The notes: generated by a model from the sequence alone, not told the origin. A DNA stretch of 64,000 nt from Taudactylus pleione (GCA_031769625.1 JAUIMM010000646.1:930501-994500), one strand, 5' to 3'. Counted from the first letter of the stretch, positions 1 to 10,648 are shown. Program-made: numbers and translations.

Positions 1-10
1 CATCACATAC

Positions 11-101
11 CTGGAACGCGCCCGATGTGGAAGAATGGCTTTAGCTTCTGCTGCTACAAATTCATCTGAAAGCCTCCAAGACTCTTGAAAGCGACTTGGG
101 T
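11..101 (-). CDS. rictor: rictor coding exon (human ~354-384)
   Basis: This is the leftmost and most downstream rictor exon in the window, 91 nt. It encodes a segment reading FQESWRLSDEF then AAEAKAILPHRARS, which matches the mammalian RICTOR stretch around 'WRLSDGFVAAEAKTILPHRARSR'. On the minus strand the donor reads TTCCAG|GTATGT at position 10. The acceptor is TTTAAG|ACCC at 102, with a poor polypyrimidine tract. The exon begins with the last two bases of an Asp codon opened by the preceding exon. It belongs to the N-terminal helical-repeat scaffold of the mTORC2 subunit. Later exons lie off the left edge. Confidence 0.95.
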
Positions 102-202
102 CTTAAATTATGGACACAAACAAAATAATACAATGAATTATCAAGAATGTGTTTCTAATACATTCATTAGTATATATATATATATATTATATATATACAC
201 AT

Positions 203-239
<37 letters not shown>

Positions 240-629
240 AATAAAACCTTTTAAATGTTGTTTTTACCTCACGTATTAAGCAGTAACAATAATCTATGGT
301 AAATGAATTGTTGTTAGAGGAGAATTCCACCTTCTAACTATATTAATAAAGTAAACTCCCATCCTTGCTTACGTGAATTACTGAACATGGTTTCACTGCA
401 CCGCAGGCTACATGCAAACTCTCCCCTATTTTGTAGAGGTCTAAAGTTCATTTATTAGTGACCTCAACATGACAAAGTAAGGAAATCCCAAGGGAAGGAG
501 CCTCGTTATTTAAAATAAAGTGACTGGATTCCAAGTCACACATTAATGTCACATGAAATGGACACCATTAATAATTTCCTTACCTAATTATAAAAATTGA
601 GTAATAGAAACAAATCTATTGTCTGCTGC
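102..629. other. intron sequence with TA/CA microsatellite
   Basis: This is AT-rich rictor intron. Positions 171-240 are a compound (TA)n(CA)n(TA)n microsatellite. The remainder shows no recognisable gene or repeat. Bases 621-629 (gtctgctgc) are the left target-site duplication of the adjoining family A MITE. Confidence 0.7.
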
Positions 630-1143
630 GGAATCGGTATTTAATGCTGCCGGATCAAATACCGACAGCGGAGTCCCGACGGACCTATTTCCCGACTAGG
701 GCTGGTAAGTAACCTAACCCTCCGCCCCCCCCCCCCTAACCCTCCCTTAGTGGTGCCTAACCCTAACCTCCCCCTTAACGCCTAGCCCCAAGCTCCCCTC
801 CTTCAGGTGCCTAAACCTAACCCCCCTCCCCGCTCCCTAATCCACCCAGGGGGGTGCCTAACCGTAAGCCCCCCTAGTGGTGCCCAACCCTAACACAACC
901 CTCCCGGGGGTGCCTACCCCTAAGTCCCCTCGGCGGACCCTATACCCAACTCCCCCCCCCTCCCCCGTGGCTAGACGCTAAGACACCAGGCTTACCTTTG
1001 TTCGGTATGCCGGGGGTCGGTATTTCGTAGTGGGGCTAATGATAGGCGTCGGGATTTCGACGCCTACCTTTAGTCCCGTCGGGCTGTCAGTGTCAGGATA
1101 TCGGAGGGCGGGATAACGCCTGCCAGTATCCTGACTGCATCCC
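630..1143. mobile_element. Family A MITE, copy 1 (C-rich core)
   Basis: This is a non-autonomous element of 514 bp. It is bounded by a perfect 9-bp direct repeat gtctgctgc (621-629 and 1144-1152), read as the target-site duplication. The ends are imperfect inverted repeats: left starts GGAATCGGTATT, and the right end reverse-complemented starts GGGATGCAGTC. The core (about 708-965) is C-rich, with many CCTAACCCT-like words between poly-C runs. Flanks of the core carry short palindromes built on CGGGATTTCGACGCC-like words. There is no coding capacity. An 8-9 bp duplication fits hAT-like elements, but I cannot assign the superfamily. Confidence 0.8.
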
Positions 1144-1152
1144 GTCTGCTGC

Positions 1153-1549
1153 ATCGCTGTGCCATACAGAAGGCTCAACAAATCCCTATTTTTCCTGTAG
1201 AATATAATATTAGGGAATGAGTGTGTGCACAAGTCAGGACGTTAGTAATAAGGGGAGAAGCACCTAAAACTAGGCACTGAATCTGATTCCCCATTTTTCA
1301 ACAGGGTAGCCTCATCAGTGTTGCATTGGGGAGTGTCAAACAGCCTGTTGCTGCCACTATGCAGAAGTAACCAGCAGCTGATGTACAGAGGATAATGCCC
1401 AGTCACTCTAACTGAGAGTGATGTAGCAGAACCCTCTGCCTGCTTCTCTGGCACAAACACAAAGCTGCCGGCCGCAGCAGCAGCACAGTGATTGGTGCAT
1501 GGCACTTGGCCGTCCACCAGAGTTCAGTAGTAGATGGAGTGACATTAAA
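1153..1549. other. intron, no recognised feature
   Basis: This is unique-looking sequence of mixed composition. Short open frames occur on both strands, but I recognise no protein or repeat in it. Confidence 0.5.
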
Positions 1550-1852
1550 GGGGGTATTCAAGCACCCCGTGGCTAATTGCCGCGCCGGAGCTATTCAGCT
1601 AGCGGGAATTACCCAGCGCACAAATCCACGCAGTCGGACTGAACCTCGTGGCTCTGCGGGCATACAAAACCCAAATCGGGGATCACGCGCAGGGAAAAAA
1701 AAAACCCATTGATTCTGCAGTTTACGGGGAATCAGTGTGTTTACGCGCGAGTCCCGATTTTTCAGCACGGGAAGAAGGCTAACTAAATAGCCTTTCCCCA
1801 CGATGCGGGGATTTTTGCCGGCAATTTGTTGCGGCTAATAAAATACCCCCCC
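1550..1852. mobile_element. Family G palindromic MITE, copy 1
   Basis: The ends are inverted repeats: AGGGGGTATTCAAGC on the left and AATACCCCCCC on the right. They are flanked on both sides by TAAA (a TAA-type duplication). The interior carries the 'gctattcag / gcgggaatt' motifs shared by other family G copies in the window (for example 14177, 26325, 38210). It is non-coding. Confidence 0.65.
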
Positions 1853-2406
1853 TAAATTGACCACCTATCTCCCCCTCCGGATCTGTCACTGAGTCTCAGG
1901 TTGTTAGTACCAGGCCAATACAGCCAGGTCTTGCAGAATGGTATGGCGCAGTATGCGATAATGCATGTCACCTATTCCATCAGATAGTAGAGTAGGATGA
2001 GTCTTGATGTCAGGGGGACATTGACTTGTAAGAGTGTGTAGGTAACTTTGTACCAAAGTACCAACAATGTGTGTCATTCCCACATATGGGGTGCTGGACC
2101 ACATTTTAACAGTATTGTAAATTACCACTTAACATGTTAACAGCATAAGTTGCTTATTTGAACCCAAGTTATTGCAAGAAAAAGTGAGAAACAGCAGAAT
2201 ATGAGGAGACCCATGGTAAGGAATTAAGTTGCCTGGTATCAGGAGACACTGAAGCCGCAAGATGGAGAACAATGTGAATTTAATTTGCCTAGCATACCAA
2301 TTACCGAATGACAACGGCAAAAGGAATCACAACCATGTTTGGCTTGATGCAAATGACTATACAGCAGAAGAACACAGAGAAACCACATGCACACTGCTGT
2401 ACTTAC
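1853..2406. other. intron, no recognised feature
   Basis: This is the rest of the rictor intron upstream of the next exon donor. I see no repeat or conserved coding block. Confidence 0.5.
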
Positions 2407-2494
2407 CTACACTTAACAGAGCCTCAATAAAGTCCTTTGTTACAACAGGAAGAGGGAGGCGAAATATTTCATACAGTACCTCAAGAAGACCCCG
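2407..2494 (-). CDS. rictor: rictor coding exon (human ~325-354)
   Basis: An 88-nt exon encoding RGLLEVLYEIFRLPLPVV followed by TKDFIEALLSV, nearly identical to mammalian RICTOR in this stretch. The minus-strand acceptor is CGTACAG|CGGGG at 2495 and the donor is GTGTAG|GTAAGT at 2406. It ends one base into the Asp codon completed by exon 11-101. A 151-residue plus-strand open frame across this exon is only its antisense shadow. Confidence 0.96.
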
Positions 2495-2773
2495 CTGTAC
2501 GACAGGAAACAACACACAATCAGGGGACAAACTTGCACGTAGCAGCCCTAATGTTATACTAACGTGGATGAGGGAAAAGAGTTATAGCAGGGAACTAATA
2601 AATGTTTTAAAAAATAAAACAAACAAACGAGCTAATTTTGCACACAATAATTGTATTGTCGGTCCCTTTAAATCAGAAGTGAAACTAAACCACAGACAGT
2701 TGTGCAATGAAAACTAAAAGTGACTCTGGCTGACACTTAATTGCAGCAACAAACATATTCTGCTTGACCCTAC

Positions 2774-2856
2774 CCGAATTTCCATGTTTGGTATACAAAG
2801 AACTCCTATCAGAGACTGGATGCCGGCGTTCCCAGGCTTGCACAGGCTGATGATAC
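2774..2856 (-). CDS. rictor: rictor coding exon (human ~297-324)
   Basis: An 83-nt exon encoding IISLCKPGNAGIQSLIG then VLCIPNMEIR, matching mammalian 'IINLCKPGNSGIQSLIGVLCIPNMEIR'. The acceptor is CTCCTTAG|GTATC at 2857 and the donor is ATTCGG|GTAGGG at 2773. The exon completes a Gly codon started by the upstream exon and ends in phase 0. The intron to the next exon is only 279 nt. Confidence 0.96.
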
Positions 2857-3810
2857 CTAAGGAGGAATAAAGAGCACATGCTTGCTAGTTGCAGGATATC
2901 TATTACTGACTAAGACATGCTTATAAAGATGTACAACGTTAGGCTGTAACAAGTTCAACTTGAAGACAAACAGCAGCAAATGAGACTCCAACATTCTACA
3001 CACATAACTCTGCACTTCAATGTCTGTTACTGCTTTGAAGATCATGTTCCTGATAAGCAGCTAAAAGTCACGTTAGAGCCTCAGTAAGCAAACATACATT
3101 GACACGGCAGGAAGAGTCGCTCCCCTCCAACGTTACTATCATCTTTTGTTTATAAGGCCTCACAAGGGATCCGTAGGACCGCACAAGGCGATGAGACAGA
3201 TATGGGCAGGAAAACGTCACTTCCCGGGAATTATTACTTTATTTATTTCTAAAAAGGCACCACAAGGGTTCTGTAATGCCGTGCAAGGGGATACAGGTCC
3301 AGACTACCAAAGACAGTATAGAAATTAACAGATACATAATTTACAGTGAGTAGTTAGCATAGTTATGTAAAGAAGACAAAGGGAATATAAGCTTACACTC
3401 TATCGGCAATTACAGCTGAGTGTATACAGACAACATACAGGGGCAGTACAGAAACATTTCTCTCTTCATTTTGTTTCCATTAATTGTATGGGGGTTTTTT
3501 TTACATCTACCACCAATTTTTCTTACGTAGAAATAGAGGAATACTAATTATTTGCCTGCCAACACCAGTGCGCTATTATCATATCACCTTTGTGTAAATG
3601 CGGGCGCTGCGCTGAGTGATGGCTTAGTGACAGATGGTCCACTAATAAAGCCAGTGACATGAGAGCAGGTTAATGAGGGAGGTCTTAATAATTATGTACA
3701 ATGGAGCGGTTAATAGGGAATTATTTTGGCATTATGACAAAGGATTGGGGTTAATGACGATGCAGAAGGGGAAAAAGCAGTAATCCCATTAGTTTATTAT
3801 TTTTTTTAAA
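2857..3810. repeat. intron with dispersed 'gcgccacaagg' repeat
   Basis: Positions about 3150-3330 contain two tandem-like modules with 'rgcctcacaaggg' and 'ggcaccacaaggg' followed by 'gccgtgcaagg'. These are diverged copies of the dispersed amphibian repeat also seen near 29660 and at the right edge of the window. The remaining sequence to 3810 shows no recognisable feature. Confidence 0.45.
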
Positions 3811-4634
3811 TACATACATCACTATGACAGGCTATAGGGAGAACACATACATTACTGTGACAGGCTATAGGGAGAACACATACATCACTATGACAGGCTA
3901 TAGGGAGAACACATACATCACTGTGACAGGCTATAGGGAGAACACATACATCACTGTGACAGGCTATAGAGAGAACACATACATCACTGTGACAGGCTAT
4001 AGAGAGAACACCTACATCACTGTGACAGGCTATAGGGAGAACACATACATCACTGTGACAGGCTATAGGGAGAACACCTACATCACTGTGACGGGCTATA
4101 GGGAGAACACATACATCACTGTGACAGGCTACAGGGAGAACACATACATCACTGTGACAGGCTATAGGGAGAACATACATCACTGTGACAGGCTATAGGG
4201 AGAACACATACATCACTGTGACAGGCTAAAGGGAGAACACATACATCACTGTGACAGGCTATAGGGAGAACACCTACATCACTGTGACAGGCTATAGGGA
4301 GAACACATACATCACTGTGACAGGCTATAGGGAGAACACATACATCACTGTAACAGGCTATAGGGAGAACACATACATCACTGTGACAGGCTATAGGGAG
4401 AACACATACATCACTGTGACAGGCTATAGGGAGAACACAAACATCACTGTGACAGGCTATAGGGAGAACACATACATCACTGTGACAGGCTATAGGGAGA
4501 ACACAGACGTTACTGTGACAGGCTATAGGGAGAACACCTACATCACTGTGACAGGCTATAGGGAGAACACATACATCACTGTGACGGGCTATAGGGAGAA
4601 CACATACATCACTGTGACGGGCTATAGGGAGAAC
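3811..4634. repeat. 33-bp minisatellite (~25 copies)
   Basis: This is a tandem array whose unit reads roughly TACATCACTGTGACAGGCTA then TAGGGAGAACACA, 33 bp. Copies are highly similar, with scattered A/G and C/A variants. One unit near 4168 is short by about two bases. Because 33 is a multiple of three and the unit has no stop in some frames, long apparent proteins appear on both strands. They are not genes. Confidence 0.95.
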
Positions 4635-5113
4635 GCTATTATTTACCATTTCTCATTTTTGGTTAATTCTGGCTGCTATTAATGATTTAGAATTTGCACA
4701 GTGTCATGTAACCATAGTAGTTCACCTTATAGCGAGCAGAGGCTTTTTGGAATGCCCCTCTGGGCTCTCTGTAATAAACTTCCTTGCTCACACACAAATC
4801 CATTTAGCGATATTTGCAGGCGATTGCACGATAACGTCGTTGTTATCGTGCAATCGCTTGCAAATCGTGCATATATCAGGCACATTTAGGTCAGAAACGA
4901 CCCATGATGCGCGTTCTTGCTGGTCGTTTCTGACATCATCGTCCGTACATGCTGGTCAACCTGACGATCACGTCAGTTTCAGCATGTATGGGGATGATGG
5001 ATGTCCCTAGACTGAACGTTAAGTGTAGGCACATCACAGACATAGAAACGACAGCACGATTACAATGTCGTAATCGTGCTGTCGTTGCTATGTCTGTTAA
5101 TGGACACTCATCT
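4635..5113. repeat. Cluster of near-perfect hairpins
   Basis: Several long inverted repeats lie in tandem. Positions 4820-4835 pair with 4842-4857 (16-bp perfect stem, 6-nt loop). About 4889-4901 pair with 4922-4934. Positions 5038-5063 pair with 5070-5095 (26-bp stem, one mismatch, 6-nt loop). Sequence style (CGATAACG, TCGTTATCG) resembles the interiors of family B MITEs, so this is probably one compound palindromic MITE. Its outer ends were not identified. Confidence 0.7.
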
Positions 5114-5919
5114 TAAGCTGGGTACACACCTTGCCGACCCGCCAAACCTATACACACTTACCAATCGTTACACGATATGTGACACTACCCCTCCAGGAGA
5201 AACAGTTTACATTTGGCAAGTATGTGACAGTGAACAGGATGGTGATATGGACAGAAAGGAGACAGGACGGTGATATGGACAGAAAGGAGACAGGATGGTG
5301 ATATGGACAGAAAGCAGACAGGATGGTGATATGGACAGAAAGCAGACAGGATGGTGATATGGACAGAAAGCAGACAGAATGGTGATATGGACAGAAAGCA
5401 GACAGGATGGTGATATGGACAGAAAGCAGACAGGATGGTGATATGGACAGAAAAGGGACAGGATGGTGATATGGACAGAAAAGGGACAGGATGGTGATAT
5501 GGACAGAAAAGGGACAGGATGGTGATATGGACAGAAAGGACATGTTGATAGTTGGATTATATAGAAAAGATGATGAGGAGAGCAACTGGAAGGACAGTGA
5601 TGGTGCTGAGGAAGGGGGTCAAAGTTTTTGATGAGTGAGATGAATCTTAGCAAATGCACTGGAAAAGGGGCGAAGGTGTTAGACAGGGATAGATAAGTGT
5701 TTGGGATGGGGGATTGAAGGAGGTGTAATGTCTTAGCGGATCGGCTGGTGTGTACACCCGATATGTCTGAATAACGATTGGCAAATTTAGTAGCCTGCCC
5801 AATTGTGATGTCACCCCAGACACATCGAGAGGCTGATTGGCAAGTGCGTATAGCTTACCAATTGTCTGCTCTGATGCGGATCGATCTGCCCACTGATCAT
5901 AGTGTATACCCCCTGCTTA
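5114..5919. mobile_element. Family B MITE containing a 28-bp minisatellite
   Basis: The left end reads TTAAGCTGGGTACACAC. The right end reads GTGTATACCCCCTGCTTAAG, an imperfect inverted repeat. Bases about 5234-5541 hold roughly 11 tandem copies of a 28-bp unit (GGTGATATGGACAGAAAGCA plus GACAGGAT). The GATATGTCTGAATAACGATTGG-like interior recurs in other family B copies. It is non-coding; the 145-150 residue minus-strand frames are repeat artefacts. Confidence 0.55.
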
Positions 5920-6593
5920 AGAGGGGCGAGTGGAGAGCTGTGTGCAAACATGGTGTTGGCTATGTATATGGCCAATACTTATTACAGGATGTCATGCAAA
6001 AAGTTGTAAAATTTGTATGGCTTCTAAATGTTAGGGCATAGCCCCATGATTCTAAAATTAAATTATTAAGCCCTGACGTAATGTCCTCTGGATAAGGAAA
6101 AAGCACTTTACAATGCAAAAAAAAAAGTACACAAAGCAGAATAAACTTGAGAAATTGTAAAAGCAAATTGTTTTAAGTCTCCATCCAAATTCTATTTAAG
6201 TGTGTAAGCTGCATTCATATGCTGCAGGGAACTAGATTCACTCTTTCCAAAGAAAATGTGGGACAACGTTGATCTGATAAAGGAGACACAGGACTCAAAC
6301 AATTGATTTTACAAGAAGTTTCTAAACTTAGCCTCTGACCAGCCAAATCGATATATATCACATCTTGTAATTTAGAAAGAAAAAGTCAAAAATAGGTTGC
6401 AAAGGTCAACCCATAACAATATTTATTTATAATATACACACATATATATATAAAAATAAATTTTTGCCAATATCAGACCTTAGATCTGTGTCCAAATCCT
6501 ACACTCACACAACCAGTGAAAGCAGAAAAGTAGCAGCAATTTGGATAAAGTGACGCGGTTTACACCACAGTAATATCTCAGACTTGCACAAAC
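5920..6593. other. intron, no recognised feature
   Basis: This is AT-rich intron with short A-runs and a small (TA/CA) patch near 6430. I see no gene or repeat family. Confidence 0.5.
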
Positions 6594-6661
6594 CTGCCCA
6601 GGATCGGAATGTAGCTACAATTCCCAGTTTGCTTGCCTGGAATCTGGCCTCTCTGTCCTCT
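6594..6661 (-). CDS. rictor: rictor coding exon (human ~274-297)
   Basis: A 68-nt exon encoding EDREARFQASKLGIVATF then RSWA, matching mammalian 'EDREARFLASKMGIIATFRSWAG'. The acceptor is CCTTTCAG|AGAGG at 6662 and the donor is TGGGCAG|GTTTGT at 6593. The first base completes a Lys codon from the upstream exon. The last G opens the Gly codon completed at 2856. Confidence 0.96.
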
Positions 6662-7807
6662 CTGAAAGGGAAAATATTAAACTTAGAACACACTAAAGTA
6701 TTTCAAAGCGTGGATGAAATCATACAGAATTTTCTTTCCAGAGGCAACCTTGTTTTCTGCAAATAGCATGTCATGGGTCTGCAAATGTAAGACGCCACTG
6801 TACAAGAGAGACCGCATTTCCGGGACTTTTCTCTGTACAGTGTAATCTGGAACAACGTTACACCATTACATGAGCATATCAGCTGTCATAATATCTATAG
6901 TGTAAATACAAGTATTTGTAAGACAAAGTAAAACAGATTTTGATAAGCAGGCAGAATATATCTGTGTTGAATATAGAATCCCAAATGTTATTAAGTGACA
7001 GAAGACGATGCTTATACTTGCAGCTTTTTATTTATAAATATCTCAAAATGGACATTATACAGTTATAAATGAAGATTTAGCATAGAACAGATAACTTGCA
7101 AACCATCATCTGCTCTGGTCATGTGAAAACTTATTTATAGGCTGCAGAAAAATCCTTTAAGGGATGTGGAGGAATGAACACATTTCAAAGTTTATTTTAA
7201 TGTAGGTAGGTAATGTGTGACTTTCCCCTTAGCAGCAGATCAGTGAGAACAGACTGTTGATGTTTATAATGACTCCCTCGGTCATTGCCACGGATGTATA
7301 ACTCCAGCTTGTCACCTTCGCTATAGCACCCGTCTCGGCCTGGGTCCTGAAGCTGCATTAAACCAAGATGCTGCCTCAAACATCTGACAAGAGCGGGGAG
7401 CTGTGTGCGACTCATATAAGCACTGTCCTACGGCCTGATAAAGCTGCCACTGAGTATACAGTATTTTGCATACTGCCTAAACCAAAATAAAAATGCATAA
7501 TAATTCACTTTGCCCTGAAACCATGTCACTTGTGATACACATCACTGCTCTGACCAGCAGAGGTCACCCTATCACACATTGCTGGAGGCCTAAATAACAG
7601 AGGAAGGCCAGAGGTACAGCATGCAATGGAGAGCTATTGAAAGGGCCATTTTCAGTAGAAATGTGCTATATAACCTGTAATACAGATCTCTTTCTTGTCC
7701 ATCATCCGGACAAAAGCCATCATTTTATATCAGAAATACTAACCCATATGCCTAACACAGAAATCATGGTCTAAAACGACTTTTAAGCCAGCTCTATATA
7801 GTAAGAC
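6662..7807. other. intron; one unexplained frame at 7197-7415
   Basis: This is mostly featureless intron. A 72-codon minus-strand frame at 7197-7415 has balanced composition (it includes LELYIRGNDRG) and is less AT-rich than its surroundings. It matches no part of RICTOR that I know, and I recognise no domain. Bases 7800-7807 (agtaagac) are the left target duplication of the next element. Confidence 0.4.
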
Positions 7808-7811
7808 GGGT

Positions 7812-8104
7812 TACATAGAAACATAGAATTTGACGGCAGATGAGAACCGCTTGGCCCGTCTAGTCTGCCCATTTTCATTTATCCTTTTGGCAACCGCAAC
7901 CCTATTTGCTCCTTAGGTCTCTCTTAAGGATATTCTTATGCCTATCCCAAGCGTGTTTAAATTGTTCTACCGTCTTTGCTTCAAACACCTCTGATGGGAG
8001 GATATTCCACTTATCCACTACCGTTTCTGTGAAGTCATTTTCCCTCAAATTTCCTCTAAGACTCCCTCCCTCCAGTGTCAGTGCATGTCCTCGTGTTCAT
8101 GGGT
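7812..8104 (-). mobile_element. Retroelement 3'-tail-like dispersed repeat
   Basis: The plus strand carries the phrase 'acatagaatttgacggcag' and 'ggcccgtctagtctgccc', a widespread amphibian dispersed repeat. Read on the minus strand, an interrupted frame contains WISGIFPSEVFEAKTVEQF followed by KHAWDRHK. This resembles the 'W-N-LP-EV-A' tail found after reverse transcriptase in some non-LTR elements. A GGGTT word occurs at both edges (7808-7812 and about 8101-8105) and may be its target duplication. Family assignment is inference. Confidence 0.45.
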
Positions 8105-8342
8105 TGGGTACGGGATGCTGGCGCTCAGGATCCCGACTGGGTTACAATGCTGACACCTACCAGTAAGTAGGCTAACCCTAACCCTTCCTCGCCCCGCAGC
8201 CTAAACCTAACAACCCCCCCCCACGCGGTCTAAACATATCCCTCCCCCCCACTCAAGCCTAAACTTAACCCTCCCCCTAGTGCATAACACGACCCCCTAA
8301 CCCCAATACTTACCGTCGGGATGTCAGAGGTCGGGGAAGCGG

Positions 8343-8672
8343 GCGCCGGCATTCTGACGGGTGCTGGAGTTCCGGCGCCGGCATTCTGACGGGTGCTGGA
8401 GTTCCGGCGCCGGCATTCTGACGGGTGCTGGAGTTCCGGCGCCGGCATTCTGACGGGTGCTGGAGTTCCGGCGCCGGCATTCTGACGGGTGCTGGAGTTC
8501 CGGCGCCGGCATTCTGACGGGTGCTGGAGTTCCGGCGCCGGCATTCTGACGGGTGCTGGAGTTCCGGCGCCGGCATTCTGACGGGTGCTGGAGTTCCGGC
8601 GCCGGCATTCTGACGGGTGCTGGAGTTCCGGCGCCGGCATTCTGACGGGTGCTGGAGTTCCGGCGCCGGCAT
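8343..8672. repeat. 32-bp GC-rich minisatellite (~10 copies)
   Basis: The unit reads GGCATTCTGACGGGTGCTGG then AGTTCCGGCGCC. Copies are almost identical, implying recent expansion. The GCGCCGGCATTCTGACGG word is the palindromic sub-terminal motif of family A, so the array grew from the MITE's own end. Each unit carries a GGCGCC palindrome and several CpGs. Proline/arginine-rich open frames across it are artefacts. Confidence 0.93.
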
Positions 8673-8694
8673 CATAAATACATCCCAGTAAGAC

Positions 8695-9234
8695 AATGTT
8701 GGCCTCACTGTGTGGACACAAAAGACCTTCATTTTCATATACAGGGATATATTAAAAAGTATCTAAGCTTGCCAGCTCACTCCCGTGACGTGCAAAGCTA
8801 GATACTTTGATTATATACAGATAACGTTATCTTTATAAAATCAAATAAAACATGTAAATACAAATAGTGGTAATTGCGGTGGGTCAGAAAAGTAACCAAT
8901 ATGAAAAACAGCAGCATCACGAACTTCATAATAATAATGAAAAAAAAATTCTATATGTGTATGTATGTATATATTTCTAAAAAAATATAATGAAGGAAAA
9001 AAGATTTCTTCTTAGATAAGCTATAATATTAATCACACAAGCATTAGAAATCTAAAACGAACTGAATGTCTGAACTAGCACCAGATCAGCTGAGTGATAT
9101 ATTTAAGGAGAACGCAACACCTTGTGATGTGGAATCTCAGCACTAAAGGCAAAAATAGCAGATCCTATTAATGTGATAACAAACCGTTCTTTTCCCAAAT
9201 CTGGAAAACTCTAAAGCTGAAAACATTTTACACT
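8695..9234. other. intron, no recognised feature
   Basis: This is AT-rich sequence with A-runs near 8940 and 8980. No gene or repeat was recognised. Confidence 0.5.
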
Positions 9235-9578
9235 TAAGCTGGGTACACACTAAACGATTTGTGTACCCAGCGTTGTCGCCGGCGCCCCAAGCTCAGACGG
9301 ATCGACTTATCGGGCGGTCCGTACACACTGGATGATCTGGTGCCCAACCACCAGATATACCGCCCCTCCCCCCCGCATAGCGCTGCATGGAATCGTCAGC
9401 TGCATCGTCTGATCTTACATGCTGAAGATAAGATCAGGCGATGAGGCTGAAGACCCCACGGGAGAGCACTTTACACAATGTAGCGCATACAGACTACACA
9501 TTTTTAACGATTTGACGTTCCGATGTGTCGGAAACTGCCAAATCGTTAAAGATATCGTGCAGTACGTAGGGGCTATTA
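9235..9578. mobile_element. Family B MITE, copy 2
   Basis: The left terminus TTAAGCTGGGTACACACTAA matches the family B end seen at 5114. The right end CAGTACGTAGGGGCTATTA resembles the right end of the copy at 42529-42855. The interior has several short inverted repeats (for example AACGATTTG against CAAATCGTT). It is non-coding. Confidence 0.5.
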
Positions 9579-10648
9579 GGTGAGGACGAGAAGGAAGGTT
9601 TTTTTTAAATAAAAAAATATATTTTGTGTTTTCTTTTAACTTGTGCTGCACACTCAGATTTGGCTTCGGTACTATGCCCATGTAACGACAGGACATCTGT
9701 CATTACTAGTAAATAACTGGCAAACTGGTGCAAAGACAAGGCGCCAAGTAAAATCGGGCATCCGAATGGGACACTGAAAGTCTGGTGTCACCGCGTTGCT
9801 TTCCTTGCAGTTTCGCCTGCTCTGTACCGTTACACTAGGATAAGGTGGCACTGGGACACTGTTAGACAAGTATCAGCACTGGCTCCAATTGGACAGAGCT
9901 GCGGCAGTGACATACAGTGGACGCACTAATGCCCCTTTACCACCGAGCTACTGACCCGGGTGATTGCCGGGGCAACCTGGGTCCTGGCTTGGTTTAAAAG
10001 GGTTGTGTTACCTGGAAATCTGACCCTGGTCGTGACCAGGATCGAACCTGATGCCAACAACAGTAGCCTGTGATTTGAACGCCGTGACCCGGGTCAAGTT
10101 AAAAGTACCAGAGAAGCAGATCACAGGCGCTTGGAGATGATGACATCTCCAAGCACCAGCAGAGAGACAACTTTGCTATAACCCAGGTTCAGGCTGTGGT
10201 GTGAACATTGCTTCAGCAGCTGTGACACAGCTTGAAAGTGTATTTAATAACCTAGTTCGGACCTGGGACTTTGGTCTGAATGTAGTACAATAAAACATGC
10301 TGCCTATGAACCTACTAATAAATGGTTAAAGTATTTGACAGAAAACACCTTCCCTAAGCTAAAAGCATCAAGCAGCTCACTGCAGAAATCAATATGGTCG
10401 TCTTAACAATGTATATACTGTAGTTCTGGAACAGCATTGGGGGAGGGGGGAGATAAAGCTCTATAAGAAAATAATGGCTGGGAACAGACAACAGTGTATA
10501 TAAAATAATGAAACAGATCACTAGTAACAAAACATAAAAAATAAATATTTGGTTTACTTTCGGTGGCAAGTTGACATTTTCAAAATATAAACCACACAAG
10601 AAAACCTCTATGCACATAGAGATTACATACAGTACATATGTAGCTGCT
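9579..10648. other. intron with a possible CCGGGT-rich MITE
   Basis: Positions about 9925-10285 contain repeated CCGGGT/ACCCGGG words and a hairpin at 10128-10157 (GCTTGGAGATG against CATCTCCAAGC), suggestive of an old palindromic element without clear ends. The rest, to 10648, is AT-rich with nothing recognised. Confidence 0.35.

Larger units (their letters stand above)
7808..8686. mobile_element. Family A MITE, copy 2, with nested inserts
   Basis: The element is bounded by a perfect 8-bp duplication agtaagac (7800-7807 and 8687-8694). The right end TACATCCC is the family terminus. The CCTAACCCT-rich core lies at 8170-8310. Two things enlarge this copy: a retroelement-like segment near its left end (about 7812-8100) and a 32-bp tandem expansion at 8343-8672. 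Confidence 0.75.

Noticed and set aside
708..965. Interstitial telomere repeat
   Set aside because: CCCTAA words are degenerate and irregularly spaced, and the block is the core of a MITE with ends and target duplication, so it is not a true telomeric array.
2262..2717. 151-codon plus-strand frame
   Set aside because: It lies antisense to a clear rictor exon and its conserved region is explained by that exon.
3811..4634. CRISPR-like array
   Set aside because: Units are contiguous with no unique spacers, and the genome is clearly eukaryotic.
3806..4682. Long repetitive open frames on both strands (TGYRENTYITV-type and its reverse)
   Set aside because: The 33-bp tandem unit is a multiple of three and lacks stops; both strands are open at once and no start context or domain is present.
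8230..8738. Proline/arginine-rich frames of 94-163 codons
   Set aside because: They are artefacts of the 32-bp GC-rich minisatellite within a MITE.
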